A stretch of DNA of 64,000 nt from Anthostomella pinea (GCA_963556695.1 CAUWAG010000012.1:4650001-4714000); one strand, 5' to 3'; shown: positions 33,201 through 45,555, counted from the first letter of the stretch. Numbers and translations are program-made. The notes: generated by a model from the letters alone, not told the origin.

Positions 33201-34717
33201 CGCTGCCTTGGTGCTTCTCGAGCTCTGCATCAAGCTGCGCCTGCATCTGACTAGTTGCTTCCTCTGTGACAGCCACATTGTCGTTGCACTCGCTGATGTA
33301 AAGCTGGTAAAGTGCTGACTGCTTGAGGGCAAGGTCGTTCTCGTCCCGAATGAAGGCCAGGGCTTTGTTCTTCTTGTCCTCAAGGCTGTTCTTTTCCTTC
33401 TCCACGTGCTGGACGCGGCCACTCTTCTCCATGCAGATCTCGTTCAGGGTCTCGACTTCGGTAGCGGACTCTTCAATAGGCGTCTTGTACTTGGACGTGC
33501 CAATAATATCCTCGAGGTACTCGAGAAGGCCATCTTCGTGCTCATTGCCAGCGTTGGGCTTCATCTGGGCGATGGACTCGACCTCACCCTGCAAGATGAG
33601 AAAACGCTTGTGGTCGAGGTCAACCCCACGATCGCGGAGAAGTGTGGTCACAGTGGTGAAGTTGGACTCTTTGCTATTAATGTAGTACTTGCTAGAGTTG
33701 TTCTTGAATGCCTTTCGCGAGATGACGATTTGTGAGTCGGGAATTACTTCCGATCCACCGCCAGGCTATCGAAACGTCAGTAAACAACAGTATGGGTGAA
33801 GTATTGATGGCGCGTGGACTGACCAAATCCATGACTTCCTGAAAGTGAACGGCGACCTCACAATGGTCAAGGTTGGGGTATGCAGCAGAGTTGTGAATCA
33901 AGGCAGAGATCTTGCCCTGTCGCATCTTGCTCGCGCGAAATCCGAAGACGAAAAGTAGGGAGTCGATAACGTTGGACTTGCCAGAGCCGTTGGGACCGAC
34001 GACGGAGGAGAAGGAGGAGTGGAAAGGACCGACTTCCTGACGGCCAGCGTAACTCTTGAAGTTGTTCAAGATGAGATATGTGATGACAATGCGAGGCTTG
34101 GGGCCCGTCTCTTCGACGACGGGCATAGCCATCTGGCGCGACTTCAGGACAATGTCCATAGGCTTCTCTAGAATGGTGTCCATGGCTCGGATGGGCTTCA
34201 CTGTAGCGATAGAGTCGTCCGCCGATGTTCCCGGCTCGTTGATGCTCTTAATAGTGATAGCGGCCAGCGGTGTACCGTGATGCTCGGACGGTTCTTCGGA
34301 TGGCGCGGGCGTGGGGATGGATGCGAGCGGTTTCGGGTCTGGCGTAGCCTCTTTGCTGGCTTTCCTCGGGGCAACACTCTTGCGCTTTCGGGGCGATGGT
34401 TTCCTGACGGGCGACTCTGGTCCGATGACAGTGGCATCACTCTGGTCCGGGTCGAGTATCTCGCTGGGCTCGAGGGAGGCTGGCGCGACACTCTTCCTCG
34501 AGCGACCTGCGCGTGGTGTTGGGGGTGCAGCCGACTTTCTCCTGCTCTGGGTCTGGCGGCGCGGACTGCGCGAGGCGGGAGCTGGTTCGGGCTCAAAGTC
34601 GTCCTCGCTCTCTTCCTTGACCTTGGTTGTGTTGGCGCTTACGTCGTCCTCGTCTTCGGATTCGATAATGGCAGCGCGCCGTGTCGCTGCCGCGCGACGG
34701 GATGGTCTAGTGGACAT
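30230..34717 (-). CDS. SMC4: SMC4 condensin ATPase subunit
   Basis: Core ATPase of condensin, pairing with SMC2 to compact and segregate mitotic chromosomes. CDS is 34717-33824, 33765-30502, 30445-30230 (1457 aa). Introns have GTCAGT and GTGAGT donors and fall at EVMDL/PGGGSEV and DFRN/VSIVANYI. In order: a disordered, basic N-terminus of about 210 residues with SP/TP sites typical of CDK control; Walker A GPNGSGKSN near residue 242; long coiled coil; hinge region near 740-900 (GRLGNLGAIDQKYDVAVSTA); second coiled coil with a low-complexity EEEEEQQQQEEPEEQPQE insert; ABC signature NLSGGEKTLSS near 1346; Walker B PLYVMDEIDAALDF. It appears intact. Head to head with the ELYS-domain gene. Confidence 0.97.
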
Positions 34718-35186
34718 TGTCGGCGCTGTTCGCTGTTCGCTGTGTCGAGTGACTACAGCCTCATCCGGTGTCCTTTATTCAATTAGACTCGTGATGTTTA
34801 AGTCGTGTTCCTGTCGTCGCAATGTGCCCGTCTGGTGTGTTGATTTGGTGATCCGTAGGAGGCGTGAATGTACTTTAGGTATGGTCGAATCGGGAAGTAA
34901 ATATAAACAAACCCAACCAATTTCCAGGTGCTCCAGTGCTGCCGGTATCCCTGTCAATGCGCTTGTCATCCCGGCGTCTTAGCGCGTTTCCAGCCCCACG
35001 ACACGCTGTTAGTGGATACCTGCAATCCCGGAGAATATCCGTCGCTGCAGGTGGTAATCCGAATCGTAGGTTGCAGCTCCATTTGAGGCTCTGAATGCCT
35101 TCACATGCAATCACATGCAACACTGACACGGACCCGGCATCCTGGAATAGCAGACTCTGCCTCTGGGGCGTTACCAGTCGCCCACA
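34718..35186. promoter_or_regulatory. Divergent promoter region, SMC4/ELYS-domain gene
   Basis: 469 bp between the two start codons. No TATA box stands out. Confidence 0.45.
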
Positions 35187-36192
35187 ATGATGGACATCTC
35201 CAGGTTCGACCGCATATTCGGTCCTATGAACCCGTTTCCCTACAATCGCAACATCCTCCAGCGGATCGAAGCTTCCCGCCCCGATCTTGGAGGCTCCCTG
35301 TTCATTGATCGCGTACTCAAGGCCTTGGATCTCTCCCAAGGTAAGGCACAACCTCCTACGGGGTCTGTCGTGCAGGTGTCCCTGGCTAACGTCGCCTATA
35401 GCTACGACAATCTACCCGCCCAAGAATGAAAATGCCCTCCGACAACTGCACAAGCACATCTGCGAGAGCAACAACATCACCGACCGCCACAAACTATCCA
35501 TCATCTACTATCTCCTCCTCGATATCGACGACCAGAATACACCTGGTGAGAGCAAGAACGAGAGCAAGGCCGACTCGTTTGCCGAGCATGCCGGCGTGCC
35601 AAACAAGTACCAGATCTTCATGAAAGGTCTATGGTACATGGACTCCCAGGACTTCGAAAGGGCCCTGGAATATATGTGCCACCCCTCGTTAATCCCCGAG
35701 TTCGCCGACGACATTATCACCGTCTTGGTCCGCCATGCCACCGACGACCACGACTTCACCCTCCCTCTCGCCTATTACCACACCGTCCAGCCCGTCATTC
35801 AGTCCTCCCCGGCGCTCCATCTGCTGTTCGACTCCCTTGCGCGATCCAACGTTACCGAGGCGTACGAGTTTTCCCGATCGCATGCCGACATCATGCGCCG
35901 CCAGCTCTTCCAGCGACTGGTTCTGTCCGTGCTCGAATCTGCGCGCAATGACGAGGGTGCCGAGAGGGCATTCGAACTGACCAGCCTGCCGTTCGACGCC
36001 GACGAGGAGAAGTGGTTCAAGGAGTCTCTGGAGGGCAGCGAGGGCAAGAAACTGAAGTTCGCCAAGGACACCCTGCTCATGCGGAGGATTGCCACTGGGA
36101 ATGCTTCCCTCGGAGGTGAGAAGGGAACCTGGGCTGTGATCTTGGAGGGTTTCAAGACTGGTAATGGCGGCCGCGCACAGGGCTTGGTCTGA
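35187..36192 (+). CDS. ELYS-domain nuclear pore assembly protein
   Basis: Contains the ELYS-type helical domain; in filamentous fungi ElyS-type proteins associate with the Nup84/Nup107 subcomplex at nuclear pores. CDS is 35187-35340 joined to 35402-36192 (314 aa), intron GTAAGG to CTATAG. The N-terminus MMDISRFDRIFGPMNPFPYN is followed by the helical core: DRHKLSIIYYLLLD, the characteristic FMKGLWYMDSQDFERALEYM, then VQPVIQSSPALHLLFDSLARSNVTEAYEFSR. The C-terminus is short, without the WD40 or AT-hook regions of animal ELYS, as is usual for fungal forms. Two ATGs are adjacent at 35187 and 35190; either could serve. Confidence 0.9.
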
Positions 36193-36814
36193 TGGCACCT
36201 TTGAACTCTGGTGTCTTTGTGTACTTGAAGTGTGGCATAGCGTTGGCGTTGGGATCTACAGGCTCACAGTGGTGGTTTTGACACTTTATGCGTTATTTTG
36301 CGGTCAAACAAAGGCATACAGCCAGTCCCCTGGAACTGCACGTATTTTGCTACCCCCTATTCAAAACTTGGAACTCGTCAATGGTCCACTTGAACTGTGA
36401 TTTGCACCTGCGTAGTCACCGCATTGAGGGGCCGACTCATGATGGTGTAGAAGATGTGCGTAGAGCTGGCTTTGTATAATGATCCCTAAACTGGGAAGAT
36501 CTGTTGTATACCATCGTTGGCTACGAATTGACTATCAAGGCCGCCCCCTGGCCGCCTATCTCAGCTCAGCAACTGCGGCTCTTAGCTTGCAAAAGCTCAC
36601 CTTACAGAACCTCACTGTTGGAACAGGCTTGAACAATCAATCATAATACTCGAGTATGGGGTCAAGGTCATGATGTTGCTGATGGTTGGATTGGGAGGTC
36701 TAGCTGGACCTGAAGGTCTGGCTAAGTAACCTCGCAATCCGGTATCTATCTCTTATCTAATCATACATGTGGGTCTTTGTATAGATGGTTTGCAGGCTGG
36801 AATTGCATAGATCC
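36193..36814. other. Intergenic, no gene seen
   Basis: 3' flank of the ELYS-domain gene. No supported feature. Confidence 0.45.
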
Positions 36815-37030
36815 AACACTCACCTTGTAAAACCTCCACTTGTAAAACCTCCCCTTGCAAAACCTCCCCTTGTAAACCTTAGCTTTTTAAACCTCAGCTT
36901 TTTAAACCTCAGCTTTTTAAACCTCAGCTTTTTTTCTAAACCTCGGCTTTTTGAACCTGAGCTAGCAAAACCTCAACTTAAGCTTATAAAACCTTAGCTT
37001 GCAAGACCTCGGCTTGCAAGATCTCACCTG
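36815..37030. repeat. Minisatellite, unit AAACCTCAGCTTTTT-like
   Basis: About a dozen degenerate units of roughly 14-17 bp built on AAACCTC(A/C)(G/C)CTT. The middle units (36890-36940) are almost perfect, the outer ones diverged (CTTGTAAAACCTCC, CTTGCAAGACCTCG). It lies just beyond the 3' end of the orphan gene at 37.1 kb. Confidence 0.85.
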
Positions 37031-37141
37031 TCCCACCCACGAACAACCCTTACCACTCGCCTTATCAAACTTCAAGTCCATTGCCATGCTCAAGTTGTGG
37101 AACTTCAGCTCCCACCCCATGACACCCGGGGTCCTCTCCCA

Positions 37142-39139
37142 TTAAACCTGTGGCTCATCATCACGCGCCCACAATCTCGGTAGGAAACTGGTAATCCGAG
37201 CCCTGGCTTGCTCTTCGACTTGAGGACGCAGTTCAGCCTCGACCTGGGGACGAAGCTCAGCCTCGACTTGACGTTTTAGATGAGCTTGTAACTGAGGGTG
37301 GCGGCCGGCCAAAGCCTCTTGTTGCCATTCCTTCCGAGCTACCTCAACTTCCTGGACGACGTGAATATCGAAAATAACCGCTTCGGCCCTAGTACGCAAA
37401 TGGTCCGCTCTTTCTGATGTCAACTTTGTTCCCTCAACTTTGCGCAAATCAGCCAGGACAGCTTGAATCCTCGAATCCAAAGCTTTAGCTTTCTCGGAAT
37501 TCCCGTCTCGATCCTCAAGCTCATGGAGTTCAGCTTCGGCTGCTTCGACGATCAGCCGCAAAGCCTGCAGTTTTTCCGCGTTCATCTCCGACATATCGCT
37601 GGGGCTGAGGTCGTCCGTCTTTCGTTTCTTGCTACCATCAGGTCGTCCATCTTGTGATACGCGCAGTCTTTTCTTAGCTAACTCCTGCTCGTGGGCTCTT
37701 TTGGCATCGACGACGCTGTTGATGGTGGCGTCAGGACGGTTGGCTAGAGCTGCGTCTTGACTGTGGTCGATTTTTGTTGCAAGACCTGGCACCACAATAT
37801 CAACACCGTCTCCGGCCCGAACTCGTCGGAGTTTGTCCATTTTCACATCTGCTGGGTATCTGTTGATTATCCGGTAGCTTTTGGCCATGACCTCTTTCCG
37901 AGAAAGCAGCTGAGTGAAGGTGAGCTCCTGGGTGGGGTTTTGGATCTGAGGTCTCGGCCTGTATATGGTCTCGACGCTTCCAAGCGACTCGGTGACCTTG
38001 CTCACTGATCTTGCCTGATTCCAGCCTGGGCTGGGGGGCTTGAGGTCTTCGGAATCAGCCAGGTCTGCAGCGCTGAAGCAGGCATTCCGGGTTCCGCTCA
38101 GACCCCCTGGGGTCAAATATCCGGTAATCGTCATGTCCTGAGACTCGAAATCCTCCAGCACCTCCTTCTCGAAGTCGAAATCCGGGATATGGTCAGAGTT
38201 TCGGGCAAGTCTCTCGGCTGCAGCCCGGGCAAGGTTGGGGTAGAAGGATAATCCTGACTCTTCAGTGGCGCGGATGATGGGAGGTATCTGAGCACAAAAG
38301 CCCAGTAATGAAGGCACATTAGCCAGCTCCACACCAAAATCTCTGTGCCGTTCGGGATGCTTCTTGTAGTGAGCCCACCAACAGGCGTAGACCACGAATT
38401 GTGACCAGGTGATGATATTGGAAGTTAATAAGGCGAAACCTGCTCTGAGGCTGGCCGTCAGCTCCCAGCTCATGTCGTACGAGGCGAAGACCGGAATTCT
38501 GTCATAAGGGAACGTTATAACCTCTTTTGAGGTTTTTCAGGTGGTGCAAGCTTCCACTTAACCTCTTTCAAGGATACAGGTGGTGTTGGCTGTCTACAGG
38601 TGGTGTTGACTGTCTCCAGGTGCTCATCTGGACGAGAGGAAGCCAAGGGCCACCCTGAGCCCATTTGTTCGTTCTGACCTTAGTTGCGGATTCCCAATCT
38701 TCCTTCTCCAGACCCGGGGCTGCAAGATCACCCGAGATCACCTTCTTGACCTGCACATGCGTGTCCATGCGGTATAGGGAAATGAAAGGTATGAAGTGTA
38801 GTGCCTGGTGTCGATTTCTTCCCGAGGCCCTGAGACCCGACCCGGGGCCTAAGGTCCCGGTCAGCTCAACCGGGGGTCCTCCAACCTCAAAGGTTGGGGA
38901 TTTCCCGGCAGCCCTCTGAACAAACACTGGATATGCACCGGTAGGATCAAATCCAACCAGGCAACTGTTCTTGACTTGCTCGACCTAAGCCATTCTGTCG
39001 GTGGACAGCTGATCAAATCCTCGAGGGGCCACAGCAATCTCGGCATAAGCCCATTCGTCGGCAGCGGACACGGTTTCAACTGTCTCCTTGGGGTCGCCAT
39101 CATCAGGGACGACCGGACGTTCAGATAGGGGAGTCGACA
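37142..39139 (-). CDS. Orphan two-part gene with C-terminal coiled coil (possibly broken)
   Basis: Two minus-strand frames look like one gene. The 5' part opens at ATG 39139 (MSTPLSERPVVPDDGDPKET) and runs to 38568, but meets an in-frame TAG near 38985. The 3' part is open from before 38473 to 37142 (443 aa from MSWELTASLRAGFALLTSNI). An intron with an ATGACAG acceptor near 38500 would give IPVFASYDMSWELT in frame, with a donor GTTAAG just after the upstream frame. The 3' part has an amphipathic N-terminal region, a Pro-rich middle, a basic GSKKRKTDD patch and a long charged helix ending with a direct repeat of VEAELRPQ. No domain is recognised. The internal TAG may be a nonsense mutation or the end of an unrecognised intron. 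A capsid- or gag-like origin was considered but has no direct support. Confidence 0.45.
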
Positions 39140-39309
39140 TGTCGAAGTTATGGTGTCAGAGTTGGATTTGTGCTGCGCAACGTCGGAACCTAAGTTCTTA
39201 ATAATGTCCGTCACCTCAGGTCCGCCACGGACGGATCCCCTGGATTGGCACCTAACATTTGGGTTGGTCAATTGAAGTGTAGACGGGTTGCGATGAGGTT
39301 TGTGGTGCG

Positions 39310-40030
39310 GTACCTAGGCACCTCTTCGTTTGGAGTTGAATAGGAGGTAGGATAGTTCAGGGGTAGTATATTTGGCGGGCGCAAACAATTGTCGACTCGG
39401 TGGACCCTCGGTTGCAAGAAAATGAGGGCATGAAGATTCAATGAGCACATTCCGAGTACGTATTTGTCTCGGGAACTCGAACCTGAGGTCGGATTTGAGG
39501 TGCACCCTCAGGTTGGGTCGCTGTGGATGTCTGAAGCTGTTGTTGTATTGGCAGTGTTGCGGAAGTGACACGGGGAGTCTAGCACCTACGGGCGGACCAA
39601 TGTCAGACTTGCTTGCATCTCCGAGCTGAAGGTGATCTATGCTCAAAAATGCTCCAGGAATCCGAATCTGAAGCCAGAAATCGAATACGCCTTCAGGTTG
39701 GGTGGTTGTGGTTGACTGAAGTGGGCAGCGTGATGCAGAAATGAGAGACTGAATGTGGGCGTCCACAGGCTGCGCGAAATGTCGACGTACCTACGCACCT
39801 TACCTTCGGAAGGTACGCACCTGCCTTCGGCACACAAAAAAATTAATCATGCGTCGCTGGTGCACTTTGTGATGATTCAAATCAGGCTCAGTTTGACCTG
39901 AAGGATCCGAATCAGTTATTGTGAGGGCGGTCTGCTGTTCCAGAGCGTTGTGGTTCTCTGATAGGGAAGGTGCGTCGTGAGTGTGGAAGGATGGATGTGA
40001 AATATGTTCACAGGCGGCCAAAGACATTTA
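39310..40030. repeat. Three diverged tandem units of about 190 bp
   Basis: Units near 39440-39560, 39640-39760 and 39865-39960 share CTCAGGTTGGGT/CTTCAGGTTGGGT and (A)CCTGAGGT/ACCTGAAG-type blocks followed by a TGTGG..TGACTGAAG block. Each is trailed by a GGTAC(C/G)..GCACC motif. Divergence is high; the repeat is seen by eye only. Confidence 0.45.
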
Positions 40031-41837
40031 CCTACTTCCTACTTTGGTCGGGACCTTGACTTCAGCAGCCACTGTACTAACAAGGTAATGTTCAGTAGGC
40101 GGATGTGTATCCCAGGCTTGTTGATGTATGAAGAATCGAACCTCGTATATGATGAAACGTTATATAAGTGAAAAGGCCAAGGGCCTTGCCTAGTGATGCA
40201 ACAAGGTAAAAAACCAGAACGGAGGGCAGGGAGGGCAGGGAGAGCTTCGGGCGTGAAAGCGCTGCATTTGGCTGGAAATCCAAGTGCGTGCCTCCTACGT
40301 TGGGCCTAGGACAAGCCATCATAGGTTGTATCGACCATCCAAGCCGACATATGAACTGGAACCGGTCCGTAGAGCAGGCGAGTCAGATCTAACCAGGAAT
40401 ATATCGGGCAAGGTGTAACTTAACCCACGCTCCGATCTCCATGCCTGCAGCTGGAAGGGGTTCGTTTTATCAAGGTCTCAAAAACTACATTCCTGCCGTC
40501 TCTCGGTGGTTTCTTGTTGCGTCGATGGCGGCATATTCAAAGAGGCCAAGGTCAACTTCGAGGTCCACCTTCACCGTAGATGCGGTGTCGATGCTATCGA
40601 TGGACCCTGCTGATACTTAGGAGTCGTATGGTTTACGTCAGCTCTGTCTGGCGGAAATATTAAAAGAAGACAAGATCCACGGGACTGAGGATATTCGTAG
40701 CGCATATATGGCTTAATACATCACTGCTTGCGGCATACACAGTGAAACTAGAAGCAGCGAGAGCATGTCGTTGCCGGGCGTCGATACTGCCAGTACCGGT
40801 TCTGTCCTCGTCATCAAGAAGAACACCAGCACGGGCGGCCAGATCATGTTGGCGGTAGCTACACAAGCACGGCGACGACTGGTACGGTTTGATGTTAGTC
40901 TCGCAATTTTACCACGAGGGGACTGGTATCTTCTCACCATGACGGGCTGAAACGATGTTGGCGAGGGGAACCTGCAAGACAGCCCAAGGGAAGTTGAATC
41001 ATATAACCAATGCTAGATATATCTTCTGCGGGTAGGTCTCATTGTATACTAGTCGGTAGAGAGCAGGACTGTGGGAGACGTAGACCTTTGCCGTGATTTC
41101 ATATCAACAGCGACTAAAATCGTGCATCTAATACCACTTGAGAGAATACCTTGTTGGTAATTTGTGGATCGATAGCGACGTCGGCTTTATGACCAGCACT
41201 CGGGACAGCTTTGAGACCACCATTGATGATTCAAAGTTTGAGCAAAGACGCCTGCTCAAAGCTGGCTCGTAGAGCTGGGCAGCGTGCTGGCAGATCTGGA
41301 CTGGCCTTCTCGTGTGACAGCTAGGCAGTGAGCAGAAGAGTCACGTGTGCCAGGGGCTGTGGCTGCGCCGAGGTACTTACCTTTGTAAGCACTGGCTGAG
41401 GCACTTGCCAAATGGCATCGTGGTTGCGATAGCGTTGAGTGCTTCGGTTTTGCGAGTCGCATGTCGGGCTCGATACATTGGCCCACGTTGAACTGCCTCG
41501 CATCACTCAACAACGACAAGGTAACGTTTTGACACCCGGCCTGGACAGTCAATGCTTCAACTGGGCGAACAATCGGCTACGTCCGTTATGCAAGTGCAAC
41601 ATCAGAACGAGATATTGCAGTGAGAACGGAGTGCAGGCGACGGATTGCATCAGTCGATAAATTCGCCGGGTCCGATCTCGGTTGAGTGGGTTAGTCACTA
41701 TCGCTAGGCCTTGCTTTGCCTAACAGTGTCAGACAGGAGCCAGACCAGAATCTGACGGTGGTTGGTTCACCCACCACTCCACAGCGGTGTGCAGCCGCAT
41801 GGAATATATCTCCGTGTTCAACAAAAACTTGCAACAA
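40031..41837. other. Long intergenic region
   Basis: No gene recognised on either strand. Short frames only. Confidence 0.4.
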
Positions 41838-41921
41838 TCCGAATTGGTGTAGGGGTTAACATTTCACGCTCTCATCACTGAGTGTTCCGTGGAGCCCGGG
41901 GTTCGATTCCCCGATTCGGAG
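41838..41921 (+). tRNA. tRNA-Glu(CTC) with a short intron
   Basis: The acceptor arms TCCGAAT (41838-41844) and ATTCGGA (41914-41920) pair fully, with discriminator G41921. The T-arm CGGGGTTCGATTCCCCG is perfect. The anticodon loop reads CTCTCA with anticodon CTC. A 12-nt insert (TCACTGAGTGTT) one base after the anticodon must be removed to restore the standard stem CACG/CGTG, which is the canonical intron position. Start-site A and B boxes (GGTGTAGGGGT and GGTTCGATTCC) are present. Confidence 0.93.
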
Positions 41922-42987
41922 TTCATATTTTTGCAACTTTACTTTCGTAGTCGATATCTGGATGCCTTTGTCAGACATAGATTGACCCTGTTGGATTGGG
42001 TCTCTCTTTTTTAACTTCTGCATGCATGCCCGCTCATGATACACGATACACATGACTGAATAGCTGTCGCTTCTGCTTTATCCACGGGCGACTCACGACT
42101 CACTCAGCGCAAATACGACAGCGAGGGGTATTTGACGACAACAGCTGTCGGTAGGGATACAATGGGGCCTCAATCTGGACACCCTTAAGGCCTCGTGCTT
42201 CGACCCACCAGAATCCACATGCTACCATCGTGTCGGGGCCGGCTGAGATGAGGACTCGAGATTCATCAAGACCTTCATATGACTCCACGTGGGTAGCTGG
42301 GTAGGATGGACAGCTATCAACAGCGGCTTGTAACATGGACAGGACGACACAGCAAAGCTACACGTCGCCAGCATGCGTCCCCTTATTACTTATCCCGTCT
42401 TCACGAAACCGATCCCGACCTGGGAACACCATCGAGGTCGGCCGAACTCTTGTTCGAATGCGAGCTACGAGCCGCATGCCTCGGCATTGTCCAATGGTCC
42501 ACTTGGTGCTATTTGATGCCGACGGTGACGAGAATGGCAACCTAGGGATCACATTGGTTCCAGCTGCACCTACTCGTCAGGTCTCTAAGCGACACCTGAC
42601 GAGTAGTTGGACAGGCGACAGGAACACCATGTGTAGCGTCAATGGGTGCCTCAAGACACCAATCAGCGACTCCCGCCGCATCGTCAGACACGAAGAGCGA
42701 CCATGTGTCACCACTGTCAGTCTGTCAGTCTGTCAGTCTGGCACCATGGTGGTAAGATTACACCTTACTGCCAGGGATCAGCGTGCGAGGACACCAAGGT
42801 TCCCAGAAGTTCCGACTAGCTGTCGCTAGCTCATATTGGTGTGGCCCCTGGGTTATTATTACTATTTTAATCCTGCCCTTGCTAGATAAAAGTGAGCTCT
42901 TCCTCCGATGTCTCGTACACGGTTGTTTGAGCGACTGTCATACTTCACGTGGCAAACCCCAAGTTGGCTTCAAGTACCCGACACATC
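41922..42987. other. Intergenic, no gene seen
   Basis: Contains a short CAGTCTGT tandem run near 42716-42742. No supported coding region. Confidence 0.4.
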
Positions 42988-44979
42988 ATGACCCAGGCCC
43001 TGGGATATCCCGCCGCCAATGCGGTACTGGCCATCGTCGCCTTGTCCCTGGTCTATCTGGCTTACAGATGGGCCTTGCCGAGGCCACTTCCTGGTATTCC
43101 TTTCGACGAGAGCGCTAGGAGGAGTCTGTTTGGCAGTCTGCCTGAGATACAGGCTCATATACGCAAGACGGGACGTCTTCGAACTTGGATAGCAGCGCAC
43201 CCTACTCGCCATAACTCTGCCCTCACCCAGATCTGGATGGGACCCCTCTCGAAGCCCGCCTTAGTCCTCGCCGATTTCCAAGAGTCACAGGACATCCTGT
43301 TGAGGCGGAACAAGGAGTTTGATCGAGCCCAGAGGAGCGCGGACATCTTCGCCGGACCTATTGGCAATCATCACATCGGCATGACCTCCTCAGATCCTCG
43401 CTTCAAGGGAAACAAGGAACTTGTCCGCGACTTGATGACCCCAAACTTTCTTCATGAGGTGAATCTCGGATAAGCCATACAGACCGTCATGCGCTCACCA
43501 ATATCAACTACAGGTTTCAGCACCGCAGATCTATGCGAAGACCATGACTCTCATCGATCTATGGACTCTCAAAGCGGGCGTGGCCCAAGGTCGTCCGTTC
43601 AACGCCAGGCGAGACATCTTCGACGCAGCTATCGACATCATCAATGCCGTTACCTTCGGTCTGGACGATGATCTGAGCACGGTGAAAAAGCAGTTGGACA
43701 CCTTGATGTCTATACAGAACCTGGAGGCCGCTCCGGTGGCTGCAGACGGATCAATCAAATTCCCGGAGCTGCCCGAAATGCCTGACATAGCCGCTATTAA
43801 TGCAGTGGGGGATCACGTCGGTGACCTATTCAAGTCCATATATCCGATAATGTACCATCGTTACAAGGTGCTAACCAACCGAAAACTGGCCGAGAACATC
43901 GCCCGGAAGGACAGGCTAATCCACGCCGAAATTGATAAGGCTGTGGTGCGCCTTCGAGATGGCGACAGTGAGACGCGCTCGGCAATGGACCATATACTGC
44001 AGCGAGAAATAAACGCCGCGGCGAAATCAGGTCGGGAGCCGGTTTTCCATTCCCCAAGGATTCACGATGAGGTGGGTTTGTATCGACTGAAGGAAACAGC
44101 TTTGTGTGCTGACTTGGCCGCAGCTCTTTGGGTATATCGTTGGAGGCCATGATACGAGCTCAACAGCTTTAGCATGTAAGCACTTCTCCGAGGTTACCAT
44201 ACGAATCCCTACCATGTCTCAGTGAGGTAGCCAAGACAGGAGTCCGAGGTCTGCTTTGAAGACCCATCCTCGACGGTTTACCTCACCTAAGTCATGCTAG
44301 AAGTTCTCTTCGGCTAATCGTCATATTCGATACAGGGATGGTCAAGAATATCGCCAATCACCAGGAGGTTCAGACGAAGCTTCGAACTGCCCTGCGTTCC
44401 GCATATGCAGCCGCCCATGCCGAGGGTCGTCAGCCATCGGTCGTCGAGCTTTGGAAAACACCAGTGCCCTACCTCGACGCCGTGCTCGAGGAGTCTCTGC
44501 GTGTGGACGGCCCTGTCCCAATTAACCTTCGAGAATCCAAAGTCGACACCTATCTCCTCGGCCACGAGATTCCCAAAGGCACTAGTGTCTTCATCGTCGG
44601 AAACGGACCAGGCTTCCAGAGCCCTTCCTTGCCTGTGCCTGACAGTGTCCGCAGTGAGACCTCGCGCGCAAAGCACTCATACGGGAGCTGGGATCCTGCC
44701 GATATGCACCTCTTCAAGCCCGAGCGCTGGATGAAGACCGGCGAAGACGGAAAAGAGGTATACGACGCGCATGCAGGTCCCATGCTTGCCTTCAGCCTGG
44801 GTCCCAGAGGCTGCTTTGGTAGACGGCTTGCATACCTCGAGACTCGCATCGTGCTAGCGATGCTGGTCTGGAACTTCGAGTTCCATCAGCTCTCAGATGA
44901 GCTGAGCTCACACGCAGCTTACGATAAGATCACGACAAACCCCAAATATTGCTATGTTGGTCTGTCGAAAGCGAAATGA
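42988..44979 (+). CDS. Cytochrome P450 monooxygenase
   Basis: Haem-thiolate monooxygenase anchored in the ER membrane; substrate unknown. Exons 42988-43458, 43514-44071, 44124-44175 and 44336-44979 join in frame (574 aa). The ATG at 42988 precedes a single membrane anchor (NAVLAIVALSLVYLAY) and the proline-rich hinge PRPLPGIPF. Family motifs: I-helix VGGHDTSSTAL near 348-358, split by an intron just after; ExxR in EESLR near 411; PERW near 488; and the haem-binding FSLGPRGCFGRRLA near 512-525 with the Cys ligand. It is slightly long because of a 160-nt intron model and a long B-C region. The second intron has a GTGGGT donor. It is not in an obvious biosynthetic cluster. Confidence 0.93.
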
Positions 44980-45555
44980 TCGCCAATGAGATTGACAGAT
45001 GAATAACACGCTGGTATTCCACGTGAAGCGGTGATGATTGAAAGGCAGACTGAGCACGTACTCTCCTCCCCCTTCCAGAACCTTCAGGTGAATGTGGCGG
45101 AAAGCATACATGTACCTATGTAGATAGACTGTTAGACAATTGTACAATAACAACCCCACCGTACGACTCATTCGGTATTTGATGAGGGAAGATTTAAGTC
45201 TGCCCTTGTGCTCTTGTAAACTCGAAATCCAACAATGGAATCAGTGCGCTTGGCCACCTACAGCATCCACTCTACATACCTATCTACCTAAGGTATGGCT
45301 GAAACCTGGTTGGATATGCGCCGCCAGCAGACTGAGAGGCGCCAATGCCATTCAATCAAGACCTGCATCTTCAATACATATTGAAGAGAAACTCATTGCG
45401 TTCATACAATAACCCCATCAACTGTCCTTCTCATCATCGACCACTAAAGCTATTCGACACCTGAGAAACATTGCTTCTTCCATCCTCTTCCCCTTTTATC
45501 ACGGAATCGGAAAACATTAATCCAGTCTATATCCACCCGCAAGCGTACCAACAAC
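44980..45555. other. Intergenic, no gene seen
   Basis: 3' flank of the P450. Nothing further recognised. Confidence 0.45.

Noticed and set aside
32641..33318. 225-codon plus-strand frame
   Set aside because: Antisense to the SMC4 coiled coil; leucine-rich only because it mirrors a charged helix.
35689..36198. 169-codon minus-strand frame
   Set aside because: Antisense to the ELYS-domain gene.
36815..37030. CRISPR array
   Set aside because: Units are degenerate with no spacers, and the genome is eukaryotic; this is a minisatellite.
37142..38473. LTR retrotransposon gag
   Set aside because: No LTRs, RT, integrase or zinc knuckle found nearby; left as an orphan.
27130..44979. A terpene synthase-P450 gene cluster
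   Set aside because: The two genes are 15 kb apart with SMC4, ELYS and the tRNA between them; not a biosynthetic cluster.
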